Origin: Schizochytrium sp. CCTCC M209059 | Taxonomy: Eukaryota > Sar > Bigyra > Thraustochytrida > Thraustochytriidae | Reading direction: 5' to 3' | DNA: 64,000 nucleotides | NCBI GenBank assembly: GCA_000818945.1 | Contig: KN805388.1 | Coordinates: forward strand, 394,411-458,410 | Shown here: positions 1 through 12,600 of the stretch, piece by piece | Layout of the letters: the number at the start of each line of letters is the position of its first letter | Numbering within the stretch: position 1 is the first letter of the stretch | Translations under genes and position numbers: made by a program | The notes under the pieces: model-generated | Database searches by the model: none | The model's input: the letters and a program-made list of their open reading frames with translations, nothing else | Told to the model about the DNA's origin: nothing

Positions 1-619
1 TCCTCGTAAGCCCGAATGAGCTTATCGAGCGCTCGCGGGTCCGGTTGGTGATTCTCATCGGCAAGCTCAGCGAACATCTGCACGCCACTCTGCTGGTTGC
101 GCCCGCACTTGCCGCACGTATCATCGACTTGTTTGGCAATGTGGCCCTTGACGAGCTTATGGAAAGCTCGGCGCTGGCGGGCTCGCATTAACCAGTACTG
201 CGCGATGGCTTTCGAGGATGCGCTCAGCGGAGCCTTGGACCAGTTCCGGCGCAAAAGCTCCTGGTCGTCTTCTTCGTCCGAGGAAATATCTTCGCGATCT
301 CCGACCTGGCGCCGGCCCTCGCCCATCGCGACGAGGTCGTTGTACACGTCCCGAATGTACTCAATGTTCGGACGTCCGTCCGGGCCGGGCATCTGCAGCG
401 TGCGCGGGGTGAGGAGCTCGGCCAAATGCTGAAGAATCCACGGACGGTTGCGCTCGAGGAAGCGATGCCGAAAGCGCTCCGAGTTCATCGCCTGGAGCTC
501 GAGACGCTCCTGCTCGAGATCTTCCTGACGCCCAGCGCCCACTGCAAGCTTGTTAGCGACGTCGTCATCCACGGTGCCCTCGAGGCTCTTGAGACGCCAG
601 ATGCGCAATTTGTCGCCTG
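1..619 (-). other. Cytoplasmic tail of the giant protein, continuing out of the window
   Basis: Residues about 11,554-11,758 and beyond. The segment is hydrophilic, rich in Arg, Glu and Leu, and likely partly helical. It ends in the window with a C-G-K-C-G motif near 104-118 that could be half of a zinc-binding site, and the final readable residues are A-L-D-K-L-I-R-A-Y-E. The stop codon lies beyond position 1. Confidence 0.7.
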
Positions 620-3600
620 CCCTTCGCAAAAGCTTCTCAAAGAGAATGCAAAGCAACCAGACAACGAGAACAATTGCCGGCATCATTGGATCGGCAAACA
701 GATTGTATGTGTTGCGAATGTGAACCGTGACGCCAAAGACGAAAAGCAAAATACCCCACGCGTGCAAACCGGCCAGGAAAAAGTACTGCGAGGAAAAGCA
801 CAGACTGTCAATGTACTGCAGCTTGGGCGCAATACTCTCGTCGACGGTGTCGGCGTCCATTTGCCACCGATGCTCGCGCACGGAAAACCGGTACTGCTGG
901 TAAGAAACGTATTCGTAAATCTTGAATCCAAGCGTAAGCTCTTGCGTGTTCAGCAGGAAAATGTCCATCGCCAGCGTGAAGGGAATAATCAGCAGCGAGA
1001 ACATAAAGTAGAACTTGAGATCGGTCTCTCTGATGCCGTATCCATCGGGGATCTCGGTGGTTTTGTTGAACACAATGAGGAAGATGTTCACAAAGGGCGC
1101 CATCATGAGCGCTTGAGCAGAATTCACGTACGTAGCATAGGCTCCAAGCAGGGGCTCCACTCCCTCTGTCTCTAGAGCAATGAGCTCATTCACCTTCTTC
1201 CACTCGGCCTCTTCGCGCGCGCGTTGATCTCGTGTCATCTTGCGACGGTTATTCACGAACCGACGGCGCAGCATGAGTTTCCACTTTGGCCACATCAGAT
1301 TAATGTGGTCTGTGACAGGCTCCGCAACGAGCCGCTCAACGAGCATCATTCCCAGCTCCACCACGTAGGAAACAACGAAATCCATAAAGTCGGAGGCACC
1401 CATGGTCACGGTCATCTCCACGACTTGAATAACAACCACAAAGGGGGCGATCAGGTGCACGTCCCGTAGAATGTCCTGTAGGAAAAGATTCAGCATCATG
1501 TGCCCGATTTTGAAGCAGACGAGGAATTCCACAACGTACGTCTCGAATATGCCACTATAAGTAAACTCGAAAATCGCCAAGAGCGCGAGCGATTCCGCCA
1601 GGCTGAGCAGGACGGCATGCGAGCGTTTCCAGAAACGCGGCTGCCATGTAACGCTTGATTCCAGCTCGTCGTCATTGAGCTCGTCGAGCTCATCGCTGTC
1701 GCCACGATGCACGCCATATTTCGCTCTCTCGTCGCGCTTGCGCTCGTCAAACCTGTTGGCAGGAATGGCGAGCTTAATCGAGGCAATCACCAAGTACAAG
1801 GACACGACAATAAAGGACAAGCCCATGCGGCCCTTTCGGTAACGCTCGCGATTTTTGTCAGTGAGAATGAGTGTGTCCTGAAAGTTGCCCGTGATACCCT
1901 CAAACGTCGCTGCTGAAGGCGTCTTGGCAGGCTCGTCGGACCCGAGCCAGTCAAACCAAGCAAGCGATACGAGGGCCGCAAGGGCAACAGGCACCGAGCA
2001 TAGGAGTGTTCCATAGGCAGAAGGCTTGGCGACGGTCCGATAAAACGAAAAGAACTTGAAAGGCGGTGGGTGCTTGAGACGCGTCAGCACGCGAGAAAAC
2101 GCCCAAAGAACGATGCCGACAAGTGTGCTTCCGGCACCGACAATGGCGAAAAACAGGGCGTACACATCCCAGCTAAACTGGAACGTGTTGATCAGATCGA
2201 ACCATCCAAGAGGGCTCCATCGAAAGTACAAGTTGTACTCAAAGTCCTCGCTCTCGCACTCCCCAATAGGAGGATTGTACTTGGAGTACTTTTCAATCAC
2301 TGCCGGGTCATCGCTGATCGTGCACATGTCGTCAAAGCGAATCGAACCATACACGATTGATTTTTGTTCCGCATTGTACTGGTAGTACATGAGAAAAAAG
2401 TATACTTTGCGCGGTACCAGGTTTTCTTGGCTGCCAAAGTCTTCCTCAACTTCGATCGGGATGAGATTTTCCGTACCGATCAAGTCAGCAAGGTTGTCGC
2501 GCCGGCCCCACTTCTCGTCCCCGGTTGTCACAAAGTCCTCGACCGCCACCGGGTACTTGGTAATGTGGAATAAGGTGCTGCCTTCCGCAGCTTCGTACCA
2601 CCGCGTCTTGGACGCCGCGCGATAGATTTCCTCTTCATATGTGCAAGAGAGCGACATGCCTGGGTACTCTGCCTCTTTGTCAGCGCAATCACCAGCATCA
2701 ACGCAAAACTTGTTAGGAGCGTACAGATCATCGAGCTCTTCTGGGGTGAGCCGGCAATCGTCTGCCTGAGGCTCGAGCTGATCCTTCCACGGGTAAGGGC
2801 TCACGTAGATGGTCTCTTCCAAGGACACACGCGTGCAATGGGGTGCTGGATGCATCTCCAGCACCTTGCTCAAAAAGATGTGCGAGTCGTATTCGCGGCA
2901 ATTGCTGAAAAAGGGTAGATAATGCAATGCGAAAAAGTCCGCGCCCTCGCCATCAACGAGATCCCACCAGCCTTCGTCCCGCGCCAAGACGGACGCAGGG
3001 TCTCGCGCAACATACTCGAGTGTATTGTTTGTGCTGTTGTTTGCGCCATCCAGAAGATCGTCGATCGTTGTGTACTCTCCGTCGCTTGATTGTAATTGCC
3101 GCCGTCGTTGCCTCCTTTCAAGCGTGTCACCAGAAAAATCGGTGTTGGAACGAATTCCGTACTCTGGGTCACCAATCTCAATCCGCGCGATCCGGTCGAT
3201 AAAGGCATCGTCCTCAATCTCGTACGTGCTATAGTCAAGACCAGACGCAGAACCAGAACTGCGCATTGAAAGAGGCAAATTGTAAGGCAACGCAAGGTCT
3301 TCGAATTCCTCGGCAACAATAACGGAGAGGAACTGGTCACGTTGGCCCCAGTTGGCCCGGGAGGGTCGATGAATCACGATATCACCCGACGCCGGGGAAA
3401 TATCGTGAAAGGGCCCATAGTACAAGCCATGCAGGAGCTCGAGCACAAAGATGACCTCCAAGTCTCGCATTGCGCTGATCGAAACCTGTACCAGTGCGTG
3501 CTTGTTGTCCGGGTAGTCCTCTGGCTCATAGTAGACATCCTCAAAAAAGTACGGAAGCCCGTGAGGATCGCAGTCGCAGCATTCCGGCCGCTCGTCCTCA

Positions 3601-6600
3601 TCAATCGTGGAACACACAAATCGTACCTTGCACGGTGCGCAGTCCAAGTACACGGACAGCTGATAGTGATCGTTGTAGGTGAGGTTTCGCATGAGGTCTC
3701 GAAAGTCCATCGTGACGACGGCGATGTCCCAGGCCTTGAGAGGCACCTTGCCCATGCCCACGTAGCCATCCGAGGTCACATATTGGCCAAAGACACCGGC
3801 CTCTTCTTCCTCCTCGCTGAGCTCACGATCCACAAGCTCTATGGTATCCTCCCAGCCGCTCATATTGATGAGCGGGTTGGTAGGGACATAAGGCATGAGC
3901 CGCTCGAGGACCTCGTTGTCATTCTTGACGCAATCGTAAATGTTGTTTGCGCCCACGAGCGAGGTCGTGCCGTCAGGACAACGCGCGAGATCCTGACAGG
4001 CACACGAGTCAAGGCGCGAGGACTCCAACAATGCCTCTGCAGCATCGCCAAACTCATCAATGAACTGCACAGCCGCCCAAAGGTCGTACAAAATGGCGTC
4101 CGTGTAGGAACACTTCTCAGTCAGCGAGCAGGCGAGCTTGATGTCAAGCTGAGCCGAAAAGGCGCCCTGGTAGGGGTTATAACTTGCCGTCGAGGCCGCG
4201 ATGCCGTGCCGAGTCATCAAACGTTGACCCAGCAAGGCTGACGCGTCGTCATCGATGAGATTCTCGCCATCTGTAAAGACAAAGGACTTGAGATCGTCGT
4301 AAGAAGCAAATGCCATGGTGCGCTTACGCAACTGAGAGGCATCATTACGGAACTTGAAAAGCATACATGCTTCAGGGTCTTCCATGCCATTGCAGTACGT
4401 CTCCATGTCATAGACCACCTTGCCAGACTGCAGAGCAGTGCCGTTCTGCGTTGACTCCACCAGCTCACCGTGTGACACACCTTCGCACTCGATTGAAGGA
4501 TCAAGAGCTTGTGCGCATAATTTTCGGGACTGGATGAATTTCAACTCGCTTGTCGTGTACGCAAACGTCGCAAGAAAGCCATCGCCATCATCTACGAGAT
4601 CTGCGCACGCCGTCTCGTTGCCGTTGCGCGTGCAGCTCCATAATTTAAAGACCAAGAGCGCGCGTTCCTTGTATGTATCGCAGTCGCATCGTTGCCGATC
4701 GATTGTGTCCGCAATAAGCCGCCACTTGTGGTCCCGGCCACAGCGAAGATCATTCGCTGTGGCTACGCGAATGTACCCATCATACAGGCCCTCGGCGGTA
4801 CGCTTCACCTCGTATGTGTTCAAGAGCTCCTCGTTGATCCCCTTGAAGCATCTATCATCATGCTCGGAGATTTCGCGCGGCTCAAAGCCTTCAGGGTCCC
4901 ACGTGGCGGTATAGAGATAGTTGTAAAAGGGGTCTGCCGTGGTCTCGTTTAGCGACCGCGTCAACGAGTCACTCGCCATGATGCCCGTGTACGGATTCGC
5001 AAGCCCGGTGGGGCAAAAGTAGCCCACAGGACATGGTTTCGACTGAGCTTGACCCTTGCCCGTTCCCCTCTCGCAGTAATATCCTTCTTCGCAAAGCGCA
5101 TCGTACCTTCCCTGAGGAGCTTCGAGACTCACGTCTGTCGTCGTCGCAAAATCGCAATAGTATCCAGGCGCGCATTCAATGTCCAATGCGTTCACAGCAT
5201 TTGTGCCTTGACCGCAAATATAGCCTTCGTTACAAGGTTGCGCCTCCGCTTTGTTTGTGTAGGCGCAAATGAGATCTGCCTCGCACGTGCCGACCACCCA
5301 GTCGTCTGAACGAGTGCTAACATTGTACTGAAAGTACCCCGGCGTGCAATTTCGAGACGCATAATACGTTTCTGACACCGGTTGCTCAATAAAGAGCGAC
5401 CCACGCCCAAAGTAGCCTTCGTATGTGCCATCTCCGTATCCTTGATGGTACACACCGCCGGATTGAATTTCGTACCGCGGGCCGTGAAAATCGCGGAACC
5501 GCTGGTAGACCTTGCTTCCCTCGGGCTGTGCATTGCTGTAGCACTGGACAGTCACACTGACTTCGTTTCCGTCTGCGTCCAGGATAATCTCCTCGCTTCC
5601 TTGTACCTTGTCAGAGTCGACCAAGTTCGGTCCGCGGCCGCGAGCGTCGATTGGCCATTCCAAGTACCCATAGTAAAAGTTGGTGCCCTTGTTCAGACAC
5701 TTGTATTGCGACTCGCTGAGACCTGTCGGCGTGTATGGGGTTGGCAGGTCATCGTACGAACAAGGAAACGACATGCCATCCATCGGGCACGTTACGCCCG
5801 GTGGACAAATCGTGCATTCATCGCTATCTCGAAGTTCCCAGTTCTTGGACCATGTTCCAGCGGGACAGCCTCGGCACACAACACTCTCGCCGGGTTGTGT
5901 CATCGTTTTGTAGGTTCCTGGGGGGCAGATTAGAGCCTCCGAGGTACCGTCGTTCACACACTCTGTACCTGCAGGACACGGGTAGCATGAGACGGTTTCG
6001 ATGGTCGGCGCATAGTAGCCGGGAAGACATTTTGCAGCTTGAACTGTACCTTCGAGGTACGCGAACTCACCAGGGTCCGTGGGAATTGGTACTGACGCGT
6101 TCTTGGGGCAGTAAAAGCCCTTGGGGCACAATCCAGATCCCTTCGGGGACGTTGAGCCCAGTTCGCAGTAGAAACCTTGTGCGCAGGGTTGCGCATACAG
6201 ATAGTCACCCTCAAGCAGCTCGTCATAGCCCACGCCTCCAGGACAGTAAGTGCCCGGTTGGCACGGGTACGGGCGCAATGTGGTATCATTGCGAAAGACA
6301 TCCGAAGTCATCGTGCCATTCGAGCAGTAGAAACCTGCAGGACAGCGCGTGTCTGGGCGCTCGAGACCGCTTTGCGAGCACACAAATCCGGGAGGGCAGC
6401 TTGCTGGGTCAACGCGGCCAAATCCCGGGCAAAAGTACCCCGGCGGGCACGCAGTGCAAGTCGTCTGACCGACCATGCTGTTAAAGGTCGTTGGCGGGCA
6501 AGGAAGCGGCGTGTCCATGCCACTTCGAGGACAATACGTACCCACAGGGCACGTTAGCCTCGTACCAAAAGGGCAGTAGAATCCCGGTGGGCAGTCCCCT

Positions 6601-9600
6601 GCGCCCTGAGGCGAGGCGCTGCCTTCGGGGCAGTACATGTTCTCGAAACATGGCTGCGGTGTTGTCACGTTCTTCATGTGGCTCTCCCCGACGGCGGTGC
6701 CCGGCGCACAGTACATCCCGGCGGGACAAGGGACCGGCCGCCGCAGATTAAAATTCGAGTACTGGAAAGCATAGTCCGTAACGCGCATTGCATCCGCATC
6801 ACTAAGACGCAGGCAGCTGTCATCGAGACAGAAGCGACCGCGCATCGGGATAAAAGGAGCGTCTGGGTCGAGAGGTAAGAGATGGCGTTCCGCCCAAAAC
6901 CTGGCTGGGTAGCTCGAAACCTGCAGGCCAAAGTCTTGCGTCGCATTGCTCCAGCACGCTGTGGATCTCGCGCCGAGCACAAAGTCGCCGCCAAGCGGAG
7001 CGCGATGCCGTCGAAGAGTACCACTTAGTTCGCTGAGTCGCCTGCTCGGGGTCAGCTCGCTTGACAGGATAGATGGGTCACCACATGTCGTCGCTGTAGT
7101 GGCCGTGCCCTCCAAGCAAAAGTGGCCTTCTGGGCAAGGCTGCCGGGGCTCCTCGGTCCCGGTAACATCACAAACAAAACCTGCCGGGCATAGGCGGGGT
7201 ACACGCATGCCTTCTTCGGGACACGCGTAGCCAATTGGGCACCGAAGGCAACCTTCGGTCGCAGGCATCGGCTGGTAGGTGCCCTTCGGACAAAGGGTAA
7301 AGTTTCCATTGCCAGCACCCGGACAGAAGGCGCCTGGAGGGCAGCGAAGAGCCTGCACTGCATTCGGGCAGTACATGCCGCCCGGGCAGCGCCCAAGGCT
7401 GTGGAACGTAACGAAATCAGTCGAAAAGTCTTGCCCGTTGTTTGCGACAGCCACAATCAGGTCGCGTCCCGGCCCCGTTGACGGATCGGCATCTGGACTT
7501 GACGGAATATGACAAGACAATAGCGTTGGTGCAAGGTACAACGCACGTCCTGTCTTATGCCCAAGGCGGCACGTCAAGTCTGTCGAGTTTACAAACCCGG
7601 TGCCTGACACAAAGAGTGTGAGTCCGGACGCCGTCCCCACGTAGGCCGCTCCTGGAATTGTACTCGTGACGGTGGCCTCTTGCGTGTAAAGAAAGCGAAA
7701 ACCTGTTCGATGAAAGTCCGCGCCATTCACGCTCGTTTCGACGTCAACCAGGCGCGACAGGTACAGCGGAAAGGGATGAGCGTTAGGGAAAAGCGCTGTT
7801 CCGTCGTCGTGCGTGTGTCGCTGAAGCGAAAAATAGTCGAGAGCGACCTCCAAGACAGGCGTCAGGCACCGAATCTCTTCAGCGTGGACAAAAATGGCAG
7901 GGACAACAAGCTTTTCGTCGAAGCGGCAGACAAGACTCGGCGCGTTTACGAATCCAGAGCCACGAAGGGTCAATTGCGATCCCGGACGCTCAGCAGGCCC
8001 GCTTCGCGGAAAAATGCTTGTCACCGTTGGCTTCGTAAAGAGAACGACGTGTACAGGGGCCGTGACGAAATCTATCGCATTGGCCGAAACCTCTACGCGA
8101 ATACGCGCAGGGTTCTCATACGCCGTCGCTGGGAGGGTGCAGCGTAGCTCATATGCGTCGATCCAGGCCGCAGATACCACAAGTGGACCCACGTCGTCGT
8201 CCTCGGCTTCGAGTCCTTCTTGCATGATTTGGAAGCGGCATACAAGTTCATCCGTCGGGACAAAGCCAGAGCCGCGGACTTGAAGCACAACGTTTTCACC
8301 AAGTGGGGCGAGCAATGGCGAGAGCTCGTCTACTTGCAGTGGCTCAAAGTAGGTAAAATTGACCTCCCGTGCCGAGTAAAAAGCAGCGCCACGAACTCCG
8401 ATCATCACCGTACGCGGGCCTTCCCATCCAACTGCCGGGGTCACGCAATACACGCATGACGCATTCACCGCGTACGCTTCCGTGGGTGCGGTGTCGCCAA
8501 ATTTGCACGAGAGCTGTCGATCACTGGCACCAGGTACTGCCAGATTATCGCCCATGACCAACACCAGTGTCCCACCGTCGACTGACCCGTGGTTCGGATA
8601 CACGCCGTGCACAACAGGTAGCTCAAGGTACTCGTACTGGACATTGCTTGCCGTAAAGTCTTGACCGTTCACGGACACGTCGACTGTCACAAGGCCGACC
8701 GGTGCCTCGGCGCCCTCTTCATCGACACGTACGCGAGCACGGGAACCTACGAGCGTGGTTGTATCCTCGTCCACGTAAAGGCGCTGAAATGGTCCACCGT
8801 CCATGAATGTAACCTTCCACTCGCGATCCCCAGTGGCTGTATTGGCGTCCAGTGAAACTTGCACATCGTGCAACCATGAGTCGTCAAGAGCTGCAAGACT
8901 TGCGCGAAGGTCATTTGCGGTGGAATCAGATGCGACACCTAGCTCAAGCGTACGAACGCGGCATGCTCCATCCTCATAGCACGGACCGCGCACAACGAGC
9001 CCAACGGTACCGCTTATGATCTCAGATGTCCCGTTGATATCCTCACTCACAGAGAACGACTCGAGGCCAACCAGCCCCGCATCGTCAACAAGGAGCGGGC
9101 TAAGGTTGCCAACGACGGTTTTGAGAGCCACAACACGCCAGGCAAAGAGTCCGGACGCCGATACCGAGATGGATGGTGATGTAAGGCCGTTTCTGACAAA
9201 AACCTCGGCGAGCGCGCTCTCGACGTCTTCAGCTGATGCAGTTGCCGCAATTGTGCTTGTCCACTCCACGGCACCTTGGTCTTGAGAACCAAGCCAGGTG
9301 CCCGGCACGCCAATGAGAAAGTATCCGGTCAAGGATGCCCCGGTCGGAGCGAGCGTGATTGTCTGTTCCTCGTTCACTGTCTCGAGTTCAGCCACGAGGA
9401 TCTCCGCAGCCGTCGATGACGGCCCCTCAAGCGTTGCGTCGTCGATGCCCAGCAGCCCGTTACTTCTTGCGCCGTCTGCACGCGGCGCGAAAGTGACCTC
9501 CCACGCGAGAACGTTCTCCACAGAAATACCGTCATCGCTTCTGTCACTTTGCTCTTTCGTTACCGAAACGGAAGCAATGTTTGCAAAAGCTTCGAGCTCA

Positions 9601-12600
9601 GAAATGAGTCCGTCTGCATCAATACTGAGGTCAAGGTCGCTGGTAATATCGCTCGAGTCATCAATCCAGAAAAGACGAAATGACCCGGATAACGCGCGCT
9701 CAGCGCTAGAAGTACGAGAGGTGGTTACCGTGACGGTGGTTGAGGTTGCCGTGAGGCCGCTGAATAGCGTAGACGATGAGGGGTCGAGAGTCAGCTCATA
9801 CGCCCATTCCACGCGTCCACTCTCATCTGGGCCATCCTGGACAACTTGCAGCGATCCGGGCGTCGCATCTGGGTACAGCGTCTCCAGAGCAGCAACAACA
9901 CTAGAAAGGGCAGCGCTGGACGATGCGGCTCCAACTTGGATTTCAATAGCCTGATTAGCCGCTCCACCCTGTACGTTGAGTTCGAAGGAGCCTTCTGGCC
10001 CATTCGTGCCTGATTGTGTCTTCAGAATTGAAATATATGAAGGATTGCCAAGCGCGCTCAGCTCATTTTGCTCGCCGTACTGCAGCGTAAATTTGCCGTT
10101 CGCGTATGGGACAAAAGTCACTGCCCAGGTTACGCGACCATCTGCAAAGTCATCAGATCGTACAACATTGACGGACTCAATGCTTTTGAGGTCCTCAAGA
10201 GCAGCACCCACATCTGCCGCCGACGAAGTCGCGTTCAAAGCGATGGTGTACTGGTCTTGAAAGACAAGCGAAAAGGTCTCGTTGCGAGGCTCGAGAAAAG
10301 GTTCGACAGCAGCCCAAGTTGCTCGTGCGTTTGTTCCCGTTAGACTTCCCGCGTAAACGGGCTCAGGAGCCACGTTACGGCCCAAACTAATTTCCCATGC
10401 CAGACCATCATTGATGTCAGCACTAGTCGATCGAGCCACAGCGAGAACGTCAATTCCCAGCTCACCTAGAGCGGCTTCGACCTCAGCAGCGCTTGCATCA
10501 AAGGCAAGGACGCTAGAGACCATGCCATCATGCCGAAGATAAAATGTGCCGCCCAAAGGAGTGCCTGTTCCCTGCACCTGCGTTGCGACATTAATACTTG
10601 GGTTTGAACAGGCGAGGAGCGTATCAGGCACGTCTCCGACGCGGTCTTGAAATGTTACACGCCAGATCCGCTCGCTGGCGCCATTCGCGCGGCTCACGCT
10701 CACCGCCTCGTCAGTTCCGAGAGCCTCAGCGATCACAGAGGCCATGTCGTCTGGGCTCGTTGCGAAAGCAAAGCTGAAAGACCCGCCATTTGCCAGACAG
10801 CTTGCTGTGCCCGACAAGGTCAACGGGACGCCGATTGACTGAACCTCGGCGACACTTGCGGCGGTTTCGACTTGGAGGTCGACGTTCGCCCCTGAACCCC
10901 CCAGCGACCCAAGACGTACTTCGAGATCGGGAGGTAGAGCATCGTCCTTGCCGGATGCGAAGGTCACCATCCATGTACGAGCTCCATTCAGGTCAGGGCT
11001 GCTTACAGAAACTTCGCTGATGGACGAAAGCGACCCGCCTCGAGACAGCAACTCGTTTGCGCCATCGCGGAACTCCGCCGCGCTCGCATCAAACGGGATG
11101 GACGTTTCCTGGACGCCAGGAGCGCAGTGCAGACAGCGGAGCGTAAATGCGCCATAGAGAGGTTCTCCTTCACCTCGCTGAACTTTCCGCACGGAGACGA
11201 GCGCCTCGTCGCCGCGTATACTGGAGTGAAGAGAGGATGTGTCGACTTGAAATGTGGGCAGTGTCCCCGCAAGCTCCAAAAAGGTGACTGTCCACGCATA
11301 GCGCGTCCGGGTCAGATCTGTACGTGTCACTGACACGGCCCCCATGAGCGGCGCTTGCGTGTGGATGGCATCCTGTACCTCGGCGGCACTGGCATCGTAT
11401 GCAAGTCCGCGTACCCTCCCGTATGCTTCGCCCAGCGTAAGAGCAAAGACGCCAGAGAGACGCCCATTGACGGACGCCGTATCTGTGGCAATTTCCTGCA
11501 CCTCATTGAATTTGGCGCTGCGTTCGAGAATCGCAGAAGCAGAAAATCCAATGAGACCACTACCGTCAATCTCAAAGTGGTGCGGATCCGTGCTGGAATA
11601 TGCCATGTCAGGCGTATCAAGCTCGATTCGCCAAGCGTACCGGAACGGGCCAGTGTCCACCTCCACAACTTGGCCCAGCGGGAAGTTAGGTTCTAGCGCA
11701 AGAATTTCTGCTCTCACATCTGCTGCTGAAGCGTCGACTGCTAGCGTGCCTGAGAACGATGACACTCCAAGGTTTGCTGGCCACACGATGCGGAACTGGA
11801 ATGTGCCCGAGTCTACGGCGAGGCCCGTTTCCACTGTTGTTGAAATCGTAACACCTGTTCCACGCATGCCCTCTGTGGATGCAAGTGCGATATCAAAGTA
11901 TGGGGGGAGACGGATGGTCAGGATTCGAGCCCCGTTCCTACCCAACCCAGACGAGCTACGGTCCACTGAGAATGAAAAGAGATCTGAGCTGTACTCTGGA
12001 AAAGCATCCGCGAGCACTTGGCTCAGCTCATCCGCCCGGTAGACGTCCAAGTCGATTGACACGAGATTCGAGAAACCAACGTTGGTGGTTACCTCAACTT
12101 CAATCAGCCCGCCGAGAATCTCGCTCGTCCCGTTGCGAAGTTCTTTCACCTCTGAAACTGCATCGGAAAGCTCCAAGGGAGGAAAGTCGCCATTCACCCC
12201 ATCAAAGCTCACCTCGTATGCTGCAAAGTTTGCATCCGAGGCTGCTGCAGACGCCACAACGCTCACCTGTCCAGTCCCAAAGGCCGGTACACTTTCCAAC
12301 CACGCTAGCACCTTGTTCACATCCGTCAGGTCCGCGTTTGCGAGGCGGAGAGTTGATATACTCTCACTGAGGGATACTGTTATGTCATCGGCCACGCGGC
12401 TAATGCGGAGAAGCTGCAACTCATTCGCTGCTTGGGCAACAAGACGCTCGACACGAGTCGTCAATCCGACGCCCTCCAGCAGACCGTCTTCCACTGAAAT
12501 GAGCGGAACTGGAGAGGATGAGGTGATGAGAGGAAACGTAATGTCCCAGTCGCGGCGAAAGCCTGCGACGCTCGACAGCATATTGAGACTCACTTGCACA

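Noticed and set aside
620..2180. Polycystin (PKD2-type) channel at the end of the giant protein
   Set aside because: IPT/TIG plus multipass suggested fibrocystin or polycystin, but the helix number and loops do not fit and no polycystin motif was seen.
3342..4241. Plus-strand frame of 299 codons, and others such as 426-1175 and 5735-6484
   Set aside because: They mirror the coding minus strand; their composition and lack of motifs mark them as shadows.
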